17,136 nt of DNA from DATLAN01 sp035527455 (GCA_035527455.1 DATLAN010000668.1:1-17136); one strand, 5' to 3'. Positions 6,853 through 14,504 are shown, counted from the stretch's first letter. Notes: generated by a model from the letters alone, not told the origin. Program-made: numbers and translations.

Positions 6853-7689
6853 ATGAAAGTCGTCCAACATAAGGGGGCCGGGGAATTCCTCTCTCGGGCC
6901 GGTCCGTGGCTGGCCGAGAACGAAGCGGAAAACAATCTCATCCTCGGAATCTCCTCCCACCTGGACGCCCATCCCGAACAATATGCGGCCGATCCGTACC
7001 TGATCACGCTGGAGCACAACGGCGGGCCCACCGCGGCTGCGCTGATGACGCCGCCGCACGAGTTGATCGTCACCCGGGCGCCGGCCGACGCCATGGAAGC
7101 CCTGGCCGGCTACCTCCGCAAGATCGACGCCCCGGTCTCCGCGGTGGTCGGCCTCGTGCCCGAGGTCAAAACCTTCGCCGGCTGCTGGACCGAGAAGACG
7201 GGCACGGCCTGCGAGCGGGGAATGAGCCAGCGGGTTTATCGGTGCAACCGGGTGACCCTGTCCGACTACAGCCCCGGACGTTTGCGTTTGGCCGACAATG
7301 CCGACGCGCCGCTGCTGATCCGGTGGCGACGCGACTATCGCCACGAGACCGGGCTTGCTCAAGAAGACGAGGACCACCGGCAAGCCATCTGCCATCGGAT
7401 CGACCAGGAACACCTGTACGTTTGGGACCACGACGGGCCGGTCAGCATGGCATGTTGGGGCGGCCAATCGCTCCGCGGCGCCCGAGTGTTCCTCGTCTAC
7501 ACGCCGTCGAATCGGCGGAAGAAGGGCTACGCCTCCTCGTGCGTGGCCGCATTGACCGCCGAACTGCTCGACTCCGGCCGACCGTGCTGCTACCTTTATG
7601 CCGACCTGGCCAATCCGACGTCCAACGACATTTACCAGAAGATCGGATACCGTCGGGTGTGCGACAGCCAGGTTTGGCGGTTTGTGTGA
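6853..7689 (+). CDS. GNAT family N-acetyltransferase
   Basis: A 278-aa cytoplasmic protein with an N-terminal domain of about 140 residues and a C-terminal GNAT fold. Acetyl-CoA-binding motif A is visible as VYTPSNRRKKGYAS (215-228), fitting the R/Q-x-x-G-x-G/A pattern with Arg222, Gly225 and Ala227. Motif B is NPTSNDIYQKIGY (244-256), the usual C-terminal Asn-to-Tyr segment. The family transfers acetyl from acetyl-CoA to an amine; the substrate is not predictable. The ATG at 6853 is preceded by AAAAGG (6843-6848), 4 nt away; a TTG at 6850 is the alternative start. It stands alone, transcribed divergently from carA, with a candidate TACAAT box upstream. I see no clear terminator after its stop. 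Confidence 0.87.
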   Translation: MKVVQHKGAGEFLSRAGPWLAENEAENNLILGISSHLDAHPEQYAADPYLITLEHNGGPTAAALMTPPHELIVTRAPADAMEALAGYLRKIDAPVSAVVGLVPEVKTFAGCWTEKTGTACERGMSQRVYRCNRVTLSDYSPGRLRLADNADAPLLIRWRRDYRHETGLAQEDEDHRQAICHRIDQEHLYVWDHDGPVSMACWGGQSLRGARVFLVYTPSNRRKKGYASSCVAALTAELLDSGRPCCYLYADLANPTSNDIYQKIGYRRVCDSQVWRFV

Positions 7690-7746
7690 GGGGAGCGGTC
7701 AAGGGAAGACGTAAACTGCGGGAAGAGGTTGAGCGGGGAAGAAGGG

Positions 7747-7767
7747 ATTGGGGACTCGGGGCTGGGG
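7747..7767 (+). repeat. Short G-rich heptamer array, inverse of array C
   Basis: ATTGGGG (7747-7753), ACTCGGG (7754-7760) and GCTGGGG (7761-7767) are three units in register. They are close to the reverse complements of the CCCCAAT/CCCCAGC units at 7952-8028. Four G tracts (7744-7771) give plus-strand quadruplex potential. Confidence 0.75.
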
Positions 7768-7816
7768 GGGGCTCCGCTGAGCCGCCACCGTCGGTCAGCG
7801 CCAATCCCTAAGGGCC

Positions 7817-7949
7817 CGCGCAGAAATAACTTGTCTAATTGGGTGGCACGCCCTGAGGAACGAAGGGCGTGGTTTGGCAGGTTTTCCACGCCCTTCGTTC
7901 CTCAGGACGTGCCACCCTCGCTGAAAAATGTACAGGTTATTACTGCGCG
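7817..7949. repeat. Outer inverted repeat enclosing REPIN copy 2
   Basis: CGCGCAGAAATAACTTGT (7817-7834) and ACAGGTTATTACTGCGCG (7932-7949) are inverted repeats matching at 16 of 18 positions. The interior holds the complete REPIN at 7842-7917. The arm sequence is unrelated to the outer arms around REPIN copy 1. Confidence 0.82.
7842..7917. repeat. REPIN-like palindromic element, family P2, copy 2
   Basis: Two inverted units (7842-7872 and 7886-7917) nearly identical to those at 4238-4311, with the same GGTGG head and CACGCCCT/AGGGCGTG stem. The right unit has GGACGTG instead of GGGCGTG. The spacer (7873-7885) differs from that of copy 1, as expected if only the hairpin units are constrained. 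Confidence 0.9.
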
Positions 7950-7951
7950 GA

Positions 7952-8028
7952 ACCCAATCCCCAGCCCCCAATCCCCAGCCCCCAATCCCCAGCCCCCAAT
8001 CCCCAGCCCCCAATCCCCATGCCCCAAG
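7952..8028 (+). repeat. Heptanucleotide tandem array C (CCCCAAT/CCCCAGC)
   Basis: Eleven units in 7-base register: ACCCAAT (7952), then CCCCAGC and CCCCAAT strictly alternating from 7959 to 8014, then CCCCATG (8015-8021) and CCCCAAG (8022-8028). Two units make a 14-bp period. The penultimate unit supplies the ATG of bioF (8019-8021). The minus strand carries more than eight G4 tracts with 3-nt loops, a strong quadruplex-forming pattern. Confidence 0.95.
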
Positions 8029-9191
8029 AACCTCGCGATCGTTTGGCCTGGATCGAGGATGAACTCCACTCGCTGGAATCCTCCGGCTTGCGTCGCCAGT
8101 TGAAGACTCGCGGCGGTCCGCAGACTTCCCGCCTGGTGGTCGACGGCCGAGAGCTGATCAATTTCGGCTCGAACGATTACCTGGCGCTGGCGGCCGATCC
8201 CCGCTTGGCCACCGCCGCGGCCGAGGCCGCACGGCAAGAGGGCGTCGGCAGCGGGGCCAGCCCGTTGATTACCGGACGCGGGCAAACCCATCGGCAGCTC
8301 GAACAACGCCTGGCCGAGTTCGAGGGGACCGAAGCGGCGCTGGTCTTCTCTTCCGGATTCGCCGCCAACGTGGGCACCGTCGCCGCCTTGGTCGGACCGG
8401 GCGACGTGGTATTCACCGACCGCAAGAATCACGCCAGCCTATGGGACGGCTGCCGGATGTCCCGGGCCGACGTGCGGGTCTACCCCCACGGCGATTGGCG
8501 GCGGCTGGACGAGTTCCTGAGAGAAGCCGGCGACCATCGCCGCCGGTTGATCGCCACCGACGGCCTCTTCAGCATGGACGGCGACCTGGCCCCGTTAGCC
8601 GAACTGGCCGACGTGGCCGAGCGTCACGCGGCGATGCTGCTGGTCGACGAGGCCCACGCCACGGGCGTTTTCGGACGGCGGGGCCGGGGCGTGGCCGAGC
8701 ACTTGGGCGTCGAGGATCGCATCGACGTGCGGATCGGCACGCTCAGCAAGGCACTCGGCTCGGCCGGCGGATTCGTCGCCGGCAGCCGATCGTTGATCGA
8801 TTGGCTGGTCAACCGCGCCCGGCCTTACATCTATTCCACCGCACCGCCGGCCCCCACCGCCGCCGCCGCGCTGGCTGCCTTGGATATCGTCCACGACGAA
8901 CCCCACCGCCGCCGAGAACTCCTCGCCCGGGCTGCCCGGCTTCGTGAAGAGCTGGTCAAACAAGGCTGGAACATCGGCAGCTCGGCCAGCCAGATCATCC
9001 CGCTGATCGTCGGCCAAGCGGATCGCGCCACGAAGCTGTCCGCCGCTCTACTCGGCCACGGCCTGTTCGTCCCCGCCATCCGTCCACCCACCGTCCCGAA
9101 AGACGAAGCCTGCCTGCGCATCAGCCTCACCGCGGGCCACACCGACGAGATGATCGAGAGGCTGAGGGAAGCCCTGCAGCAGACGGCGTGA
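8019..9191 (+). CDS. bioF: 8-amino-7-oxononanoate synthase
   Basis: A 390-aa PLP-dependent alpha-oxoamine synthase that condenses pimeloyl-thioester with alanine in biotin synthesis, in the cytoplasm. Visible signatures are NFGSNDYLALA (48-58), the cofactor-stacking His138 (DRKNHASLWDG), DGLFSMDGDLAPL (181-193), LLVDEAHATGVFG with Asp210 and His213, and the PLP lysine Lys244 in IGTLSKALGSAGG. Length is right for BioF. The ATG at 8019 starts at the natural N-terminus (RDRLAWIEDELHSLE) but lies inside a C-rich heptamer array and has no Shine-Dalgarno sequence. The frame stays open upstream to an ATG at 7869 through the array and half the REPIN, which I take as non-coding. No other biotin gene is in the window. 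Related enzymes such as KBL are possible, but the N-terminus favours BioF. Confidence 0.92.
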   Translation: MPQEPRDRLAWIEDELHSLESSGLRRQLKTRGGPQTSRLVVDGRELINFGSNDYLALAADPRLATAAAEAARQEGVGSGASPLITGRGQTHRQLEQRLAEFEGTEAALVFSSGFAANVGTVAALVGPGDVVFTDRKNHASLWDGCRMSRADVRVYPHGDWRRLDEFLREAGDHRRRLIATDGLFSMDGDLAPLAELADVAERHAAMLLVDEAHATGVFGRRGRGVAEHLGVEDRIDVRIGTLSKALGSAGGFVAGSRSLIDWLVNRARPYIYSTAPPAPTAAAALAALDIVHDEPHRRRELLARAARLREELVKQGWNIGSSASQIIPLIVGQADRATKLSAALLGHGLFVPAIRPPTVPKDEACLRISLTAGHTDEMIERLREALQQTA

Positions 9192-9218
9192 AAAGCACGC
9201 CGAGTGGTCGCGAATGAC

Positions 9219-9336
9219 GTAGGTCAGGGCTTGCCCTGACGATCACCCGATGGACCGTCAACTCGCCATTCCGTCAGGGCAAGCCCTGACCTACGGGCGT
9301 CCACCGGCCATTCCGTCAGGGCGAGCCCTGACCTAC
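9219..9336. repeat. Cluster of three GTAG-headed REP hairpins, family P3
   Basis: Copy 1 (9219-9240) is GTAG followed by GTCAGGGC-TT-GCCCTGAC. Copies 2 (9273-9294) and 3 (9315-9336) are the inverse, each ending in CTAC. Copies 2 and 3 share about 33 bp in a 42-bp direct repeat. A GTAG head on a short perfect hairpin with a neighbour in inverted orientation is the classic REP/REPIN form. The cluster fills much of the space between bioF and the next gene. Confidence 0.9.
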
Positions 9337-9369
9337 GGGAGCCCGGTATACCAAGAACTGGGGGCCGTG

Positions 9370-9398
9370 TTGCAGACGGCCTTCGCATGGAACATAAT
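9370..9398 (+). promoter_or_regulatory. Sigma-70-like promoter of the second carbohydrate cluster
   Basis: TTGCAG (9370-9375), a 17-nt spacer and CATAAT (9393-9398). The predicted start near 9405 would give a leader of about 30 nt before ATG 9436. Confidence 0.5.
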
Positions 9399-9435
9399 CA
9401 GGCTACCGTCACCTACAACCAACGGGAGATCCATT

Positions 9436-10725
9436 ATGTTCGAACGAGTCATCCGAGCCAATCGACGGCAGTTTTTGAAGACCGCGCTGGGGACCGGCGC
9501 CGCGCTGGCCGTGCCGCAATTGATCCCGGCCGCCGCATTGGGCCGGGACGGCGGGTTCGCCCCGAGCGAACGGATCGTGGTGGGCGGCATCGGGATCGGC
9601 AGCCGAGGCTCGTACGACCTCGGCTGTTTCCTGGCCCAGCCCGACGTGCAATTCGTCGCCGTTTGCGACGTGAAGGCCGCACGCCGCGAGTCGATCAAGA
9701 GTCGGGCCGATGCGCACCACGGAAACCAGGACTGCCAGACCTATCGCGACATGGGCGATCTGCTGGCCCGCGACGACATCGACGCGGTGTTGATCGCCAC
9801 CGGGCCGAACTGGCACGCCACCGCCTCGGTCACGGCGGCCAAGGCGGGCAAGGACGTGTATTGCGAGAAGCCCTGCACGAAGAACGTCAGCCAGAGCCTG
9901 ATCCTGGCCGAGACGTTCCGCCGCACGGGCCGCGTCTTCCAGGCCGGCACGCAGCGGCGCAACCTGCCCCATTTCCAGTTCGCCGTGCAGTTGGCCCAAA
10001 CCGGCAAGCTCGGCAAGCTCCAGACGGTCCACGCCCACCCGGGCGGGATGGGAACCGGCATGAGCGGCTGGGCGTCGGCCGATCCCGAGCCGCCCCGCGA
10101 GGAGGCCGATTGGGATCTCTACCTGGGGCCGGCGGCCTGGCGACCGTACAACGCGGGCCTGATGCGCAGCGCGTTCAACTTCGAGAAGGGCGGCGGAATG
10201 GTCGGCGGCGGCGTGCTCGAATGGGGTTCGCACTGCGTGGACCTCTGCCAATGGGCCAACGACGCCGACGGCACCTCCCCCGTAGAATATCATGCGGCGG
10301 AAGGCGGACGAGCGACCGCCCTGTACGCCAACGGGGTCGAACTGGTCCTGCGCAGCGACGGCTGGCTGGGGCTGGGCTCCTGCCCGGTGCGATTCGAGGG
10401 AGACACCGGCTGGGTCGAGGCGGGCGACAGCGGCAAGCTGGCGCTGAGTTCGCCGGCCCTGCTGGCCGGGCGCAAGGTCGCCGAAATCGGCGGCTATCCG
10501 GCCACCTTCCACATCCGCGATTTCCTCGACTGCGTGAAGAGCCGCTCGCAGCCGCTGGCCAACGCGGAGGTGGCCTGCCACGGCCATATCGCCTGCCACG
10601 CGTTGAACGTCGCCATCTTCCTGGGTCGGACCGTCCACTACGACCCGGCTACGCACGAATTCATCGGCGACGAGGAGGCCAACCGCCTGCGGAGCGAGGC
10701 CCTCCGCGCACCGTGGCGGCTGTAA
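9436..10725 (+). CDS. Tat-exported Gfo/Idh/MocA family oxidoreductase
   Basis: A 429-aa Gfo/Idh/MocA protein with a twin-arginine signal at its start: NRRQFLKTALG (residues 9-19) followed by a hydrophobic Ala/Leu stretch ending near PAAALG. Such signals export folded, cofactor-loaded proteins. The Rossmann motif is VGGIGIGSRG (49-58), the family Lys is in DVYCEKP (Lys145), and the catalytic-region His is in EWGSHCVDLCQW (His266). The ATG at 9436 is chosen for the Tat motif and GGGAG (9424-9428) 7 nt upstream. The frame is open back to 9250, but that stretch is REP repeat. It heads a plus-strand series with HEAT, FG-GAP and heparinase-like genes and has a good promoter. The substrate is unknown; a periplasmic glycan-modifying role is inference. 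Confidence 0.9.
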   Translation: MFERVIRANRRQFLKTALGTGAALAVPQLIPAAALGRDGGFAPSERIVVGGIGIGSRGSYDLGCFLAQPDVQFVAVCDVKAARRESIKSRADAHHGNQDCQTYRDMGDLLARDDIDAVLIATGPNWHATASVTAAKAGKDVYCEKPCTKNVSQSLILAETFRRTGRVFQAGTQRRNLPHFQFAVQLAQTGKLGKLQTVHAHPGGMGTGMSGWASADPEPPREEADWDLYLGPAAWRPYNAGLMRSAFNFEKGGGMVGGGVLEWGSHCVDLCQWANDADGTSPVEYHAAEGGRATALYANGVELVLRSDGWLGLGSCPVRFEGDTGWVEAGDSGKLALSSPALLAGRKVAEIGGYPATFHIRDFLDCVKSRSQPLANAEVACHGHIACHALNVAIFLGRTVHYDPATHEFIGDEEANRLRSEALRAPWRL

Positions 10726-10773
10726 CGTTTGGCCTGAACAGATCGCAATTCATACACCGAGGAGAACCTTGTC

Positions 10774-13005
10774 ATGTCGAAAGTTCGATTCCTATACGTG
10801 GGTGCCGTGCTGCTTGCGCTGGCGCTTGTCGCAGCGGCGCGGACGGCCTGCGCGGCCGACGCCGGCAACCCGGCCGACGATCGCCAGCAGGTGCTGATCG
10901 AAGTGCTCCAATCCGACGCTCCGAAGGCGACCAAAGCGATCACCTGCAAGCAGTTGGCGCTGTGCGGAACCGGGAAGGCCGTGCCCGCACTGGCCCCGCT
11001 CCTGGCCGACGCCGAGTTGGCCTCCTGGGCGCGGATTCCCCTGGAGGTGATTCCCGGCCCGGAAGCAGATGCCGCCTTGCGCGACGCGATGGGCCAGGTG
11101 ACCGGCCGATTGCTGATCGGCGTGATCAACTCGATCGGGGTCCGCGGCGACGCCGGCGCGGTCGAGGCATTAGCCGCTCGCCTGAAGGACCGCGACGCCG
11201 AAGTGGCCTCGGCCGCGGCCGTCGCCCTGGGCAAGATCGGCGGCCCGGCGGCTGCCAAGCCCCTTGAAACCGCGCTGGCCGGTGCTTCGCCCGACGTCCG
11301 TTCGGCCGCGGCCGAAGGGCTGGTGCTGTGTGCCGAGAAGTCGCTGAACGCGGGCAATCAGGCCGACGCCGTGAAGTGGTACGACCTGATCCGCCAGGCC
11401 GACGTGCCCCGGCAGCGAATCGTCGAAGGGACCCGCGGCGCGATCCTCGCCCGGGGGTCGGCCGGATTGCCGCTGTTGATCGAGCAACTCCGCGCGGACG
11501 ACCGGGAGATGTTTTACATCGGACTTCGCACGGCCCGCGAATTGGGCACCCCCGAGGTGACCAAGGCGGTGATCGAGGAATTGGGCCGGCTCCGGCAGCC
11601 GCGCCCGCCGGCGCCGCAGAGCCCCGTGCTCAAAAGCGCGCGGTACGGAGCGGGCGACCAATGGGCCGACGTCACCGCCAAGCTCGCCGCCGCCATGAGC
11701 AACCACCAACTCTCGATCGTGGCCTCGAACGACCTGGCGGGCGACCCGGCGCCGAGTCAGGTCAAGTCGCTTCAGGTCACTTATGCACTCGGCGACGAGG
11801 AAAAGACGGTCACCGTCGCCGAGAACGAGACGCTCCAACTCGGCGAGGCCGGCCCGGAGGACGACCCGCGCATGGTGCCGCTGATCTACGCGCTGGGCGA
11901 CCTGGGCCATCCGGCGGCGCTGCCGGTCGTGTTGGAGGCCGCCCGAGACGGCTCGTGGCGGACGCGCGTGGCGGCGGTTCGCGTGCTCGGCCAGATCGGC
12001 GATGCGTCGGCCGTGCCCGTCCTGGTCGAAGCGGCCCAGGCCGCCGGTGAACTCGGCCAGCGGGCCTTGGAGAGTCTCGACAGGCTGGAGGGAGAGGCGA
12101 TCGACAAAGCCATCTCCGCCGGTCTCGGCCAGGTCAGCGGCCCGACGAAGGCCGTGCTCATTCAGGTGGTCGGTTCCCGCGGCATCCAGTCGGCGGTTCC
12201 CCAACTGCTCGAAGCCGCCGACAGCGACGACGAACCGGTCCGCCTGGCGGCCCTCAACGCGCTGGGAATGACCGTCGGCTTCGACCAGCTCGACAAGCTG
12301 ATCCAACGTCTGGTCGAGCCGAAAGACGCACAGGAGGCCGACGTCGCAAGAACCGCGTTGCTGCTGGCCTGCACGCGCATGCCCGACCGCAATGCGACGG
12401 CCTCGAAGCTCCTGGCCGCGATGCCCGGCACGCCGGTCGACCGCAAGGTGGCGCTGTTGGAACTGGTCGGCGCGGTCGCCGGCGAGAAGGCCATAGCGGG
12501 CATGGCCGCGGCCGCTCGTAGCGACGAGGACGCCCTGTGCGACGCGGCCAGCCGGCTGTTGGGCGAGTGGATGAGTCCCGACGCCGCGCCGGTGTTGCTG
12601 GATCTGGCGAAGACGCTCAAGGACGAGAAATACAAGCTCCGCGCCCTGCGGGGATATTTGCGCATCGCCCGGCAGTTCGACGTTCCCATCGACGAGCGGA
12701 CGGCCATGTGCGGCGAGACCCTGCAGATCGCGTGGCGGCCGGATGAGAAGAAGCTGGCGTTGGAGGTGCTCGCCCGGTTTCCCACGGCGGAAGGGCTCTC
12801 TCTGGCCGTGCCCTGCGTGCGCGACGCGGCACTGCGCCCCGAAGCGGGAGAGACCGCCTTGGCCATCGCCGCGAAGGTCCTCGATGCCGATCCCGCCGCG
12901 GTGGCCGCCGCGATGAAAGCGATGATCGAAGCCGGCGGCGAGCGTTCGGAGATCGACCGGGCCAAGGCGCTGATGGACCAGGCCGCACTGAAGGCCGCCG
13001 GATAG
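10774..13005 (+). CDS. Exported HEAT-repeat protein with an internal DUF3395-like domain
   Basis: A 743-aa protein with a Sec signal peptide (about 1-27, LLALALVAAARTACAADA). Residues about 40-265 and 365-735 are Ala/Leu-rich helical repeats of HEAT/PBS-lyase type (for example AVEALAARLKDRDAEVASAA and AVPVLVEAAQAAGELG). Between them, at about 287-355, is a beta-rich module (SARYGAGDQWADVT, SNDLAGDPAP, SLQVTYALGDEEKTVTV) like the DUF3395-type domain that planctomycetes often pair with exported repeats. No catalytic motif is seen, so a scaffold or binding role outside the cytoplasm is likely. The ATG at 10774 has GAGGAG (10759-10764) 9 nt upstream. It follows the Gfo/Idh/MocA gene by 48 nt, so co-transcription is likely. 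Confidence 0.85.
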   Translation: MSKVRFLYVGAVLLALALVAAARTACAADAGNPADDRQQVLIEVLQSDAPKATKAITCKQLALCGTGKAVPALAPLLADAELASWARIPLEVIPGPEADAALRDAMGQVTGRLLIGVINSIGVRGDAGAVEALAARLKDRDAEVASAAAVALGKIGGPAAAKPLETALAGASPDVRSAAAEGLVLCAEKSLNAGNQADAVKWYDLIRQADVPRQRIVEGTRGAILARGSAGLPLLIEQLRADDREMFYIGLRTARELGTPEVTKAVIEELGRLRQPRPPAPQSPVLKSARYGAGDQWADVTAKLAAAMSNHQLSIVASNDLAGDPAPSQVKSLQVTYALGDEEKTVTVAENETLQLGEAGPEDDPRMVPLIYALGDLGHPAALPVVLEAARDGSWRTRVAAVRVLGQIGDASAVPVLVEAAQAAGELGQRALESLDRLEGEAIDKAISAGLGQVSGPTKAVLIQVVGSRGIQSAVPQLLEAADSDDEPVRLAALNALGMTVGFDQLDKLIQRLVEPKDAQEADVARTALLLACTRMPDRNATASKLLAAMPGTPVDRKVALLELVGAVAGEKAIAGMAAAARSDEDALCDAASRLLGEWMSPDAAPVLLDLAKTLKDEKYKLRALRGYLRIARQFDVPIDERTAMCGETLQIAWRPDEKKLALEVLARFPTAEGLSLAVPCVRDAALRPEAGETALAIAAKVLDADPAAVAAAMKAMIEAGGERSEIDRAKALMDQAALKAAG

Positions 13006-13041
13006 AAGTAATCGTAAGAACATCGGCGAAGCAGCGACAAT

Positions 13042-13167
13042 CTCCCCTCTCCCGCTTGCGGGAGAGGGGCAGGGGGTGAGGGCAGAGAGAAAATGCGCAA
13101 GCACAGCAAGAGAGTTTTCGGCGAATCGCCCTCACCCTAACCCTCTCCCGCACGCGGGAGAGGGGAC
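13042..13167. repeat. REPIN-like inverted pair of CCCTCTCCCGC hairpins, family P4
   Basis: Unit 1 (13042-13083) contains CCCCTCTCCCGC-TT-GCGGGAGAGGGG (13044-13069), a perfect 12-bp stem, followed by GGTGAGGGC. Unit 2 (13128-13167) is its inverse, starting GCCCTCACC and containing CCCTCTCCCGC-AC-GCGGGAGAGGG (13141-13164). They are separated by 44 nt and fill the gap between the HEAT and FG-GAP genes. Confidence 0.9.
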
Positions 13168-13195
13168 CCGTGCATTCCTCGCGAAAGGAGCAACC

Positions 13196-14395
13196 ATGTT
13201 GCACCGTACTGGACTTACGCCGCTCTTGACCGTCGCGGCCTTCTTGGCGGTTGGTATCGTGTCGTTCGGCGCGCCGGCGGTCGGAGCCGAGGCTCCCGGC
13301 GCGACGCCTTCGCCCGTGGAATTCGTCGCCCATCGCGTGGGCAACTATCGCAGCGAGGCCTGCGGCGTGGGCGATATGAACAACGACGGCAAGCTCGACA
13401 TCGTCGCCGGAGCCTATCTCTACCTCGCCCCGGACTTCAAGGCGGTGAAGATCCGCGAACTCGGCGGCAACGTGGACGAACAGGGCAAGGGCTACATGAA
13501 CGATTTCATGAACCTGCCGCTGGACTGCGACGGCGACGGCCGGCTCGACGTGGTCGCCTGCGACTGGTTCGCCAGGAAGGCGTGGTGGTGCCGCAACCCG
13601 GGCACGCTGGGCGCGCCGTGGGCCGAACAGGACGTCGACACGCAGAGCGGCAATTTCGAGTGCGGCGACCTTTGGGACATCGACGGCGACGGCCGGGCCG
13701 ACGAGGTCCTGCCGCACGTGCCGCCCACCGTCTGGTACGAGGCGGTCCGCGACGCCGACGGCCAGACCCGGATCGTCCGCTACGTGGTGTCGGATGAAAA
13801 GCTCCCCTACGGCGGCGGCGTAGGCGACCTAAGCGGCGACGGACGGCCCGACATCCTGCGGCCGGGAGCCTGGTACGAAGCGCCGGCCGACCCCCGCCGG
13901 GACCCGTGGCGCCGGCACGCGTACCCGGTATCGGGCCACACGGCGCAAATCCGCGTTTGCGACGTCAACGCGGACGGATTGCCCGACGCGATCGCCAGCA
14001 GCGCGCACGGCCACGGGATCTACTGGTTCGAGCAGGTCCGGGAAGGCGACCAGCGCCAGTGGAAACAGCACGAGATCGACAAGTCGTGGAGCCAGGCCCA
14101 CAGCATCACGCTGGCCGACCTCGACGGCGACGGCGATCCGGATCTGGTCACCGGCAAGCGTTTCCTGGCCCACAACGGCGGCGACCCCGACCCCTTCGGC
14201 CCGCTGGGCGTGTACTGGTACGAATTGAAACCCGGGCCGACGCCCCAGTGGCTGAAACACGCCATCTCGTTCGACGAGGGAATCGGGGCCGGCTTGAGCG
14301 CCCCGGTCGTCGATCTCGACGGCGACGGCGACCTGGACGTCGTGGTCACGGGCAAGTTCGGCGGACCGGTGTGGTTCGAGAACAAACGGAAGTAA
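13196..14395 (+). CDS. Exported FG-GAP/VCBS-repeat protein, probable seven-bladed beta-propeller
   Basis: A 399-aa protein with a Sec signal peptide (about 1-31, ending VGAEAP). Seven calcium-binding DxDxDG-type loops of FG-GAP/VCBS repeats are evenly spaced: DMNNDGKLD (60), DCDGDGRLD (110), DIDGDGRAD (161), DLSGDGRPD (211), DVNADGLPD (256), DLDGDGDPD (308) and DLDGDGDLD (363). Seven repeats match an integrin-like seven-bladed propeller that would occupy the whole mature chain, with no extra catalytic domain. The likely role is carbohydrate or protein binding outside the cytoplasm. The ATG at 13196 has AAAGGAG (13184-13190) 5 nt upstream; the upstream open frame runs into the REPIN and is rejected. 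It lies between the HEAT and heparinase-like genes on the same strand. Confidence 0.9.
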   Translation: MLHRTGLTPLLTVAAFLAVGIVSFGAPAVGAEAPGATPSPVEFVAHRVGNYRSEACGVGDMNNDGKLDIVAGAYLYLAPDFKAVKIRELGGNVDEQGKGYMNDFMNLPLDCDGDGRLDVVACDWFARKAWWCRNPGTLGAPWAEQDVDTQSGNFECGDLWDIDGDGRADEVLPHVPPTVWYEAVRDADGQTRIVRYVVSDEKLPYGGGVGDLSGDGRPDILRPGAWYEAPADPRRDPWRRHAYPVSGHTAQIRVCDVNADGLPDAIASSAHGHGIYWFEQVREGDQRQWKQHEIDKSWSQAHSITLADLDGDGDPDLVTGKRFLAHNGGDPDPFGPLGVYWYELKPGPTPQWLKHAISFDEGIGAGLSAPVVDLDGDGDLDVVVTGKFGGPVWFENKRK

Positions 14396-14414
14396 CTCAG
14401 ACTGTTAGCGGTGA

Positions 14415-14504
14415 GTCGAAAATGGGGACTGGCTCCGGGCCGTGTTTCGGCTCCAGAGTCACGAAGAAACGTATGCCGGCCCGGTGCCTGTCCCCTTTTT
14501 CGAC
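14415..14504. repeat. Palindromic dispersed element, family P1, copy 2
   Basis: 27-nt arms (14415-14441 and 14478-14504) are inverted repeats matching at 24 of 27 positions around a 36-nt centre. The right arm has the same GGTGCCTGTCCCC core as copy 1 at 2144-2232. Many differences between the copies are C/T or G/A transitions. It lies 19 nt after the FG-GAP gene's stop. Confidence 0.88.

Noticed and set aside
9250..9435. N-terminal extension of the Tat-type oxidoreductase from ATG 9250
   Set aside because: The added residues are translated REP hairpins, and the extension would bury the twin-arginine signal; ATG 9436 has a ribosome binding site.
11170..13104. 644-codon minus-strand frame opposite the HEAT gene
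   Set aside because: Antisense shadow rich in Arg, Gly and His; the plus-strand frame has a signal peptide and helical repeats.
13076..13195. Start of the FG-GAP gene at 13076
   Set aside because: The extension reads through the P4 hairpin pair and lacks a ribosome binding site; ATG 13196 has one and begins a signal peptide.
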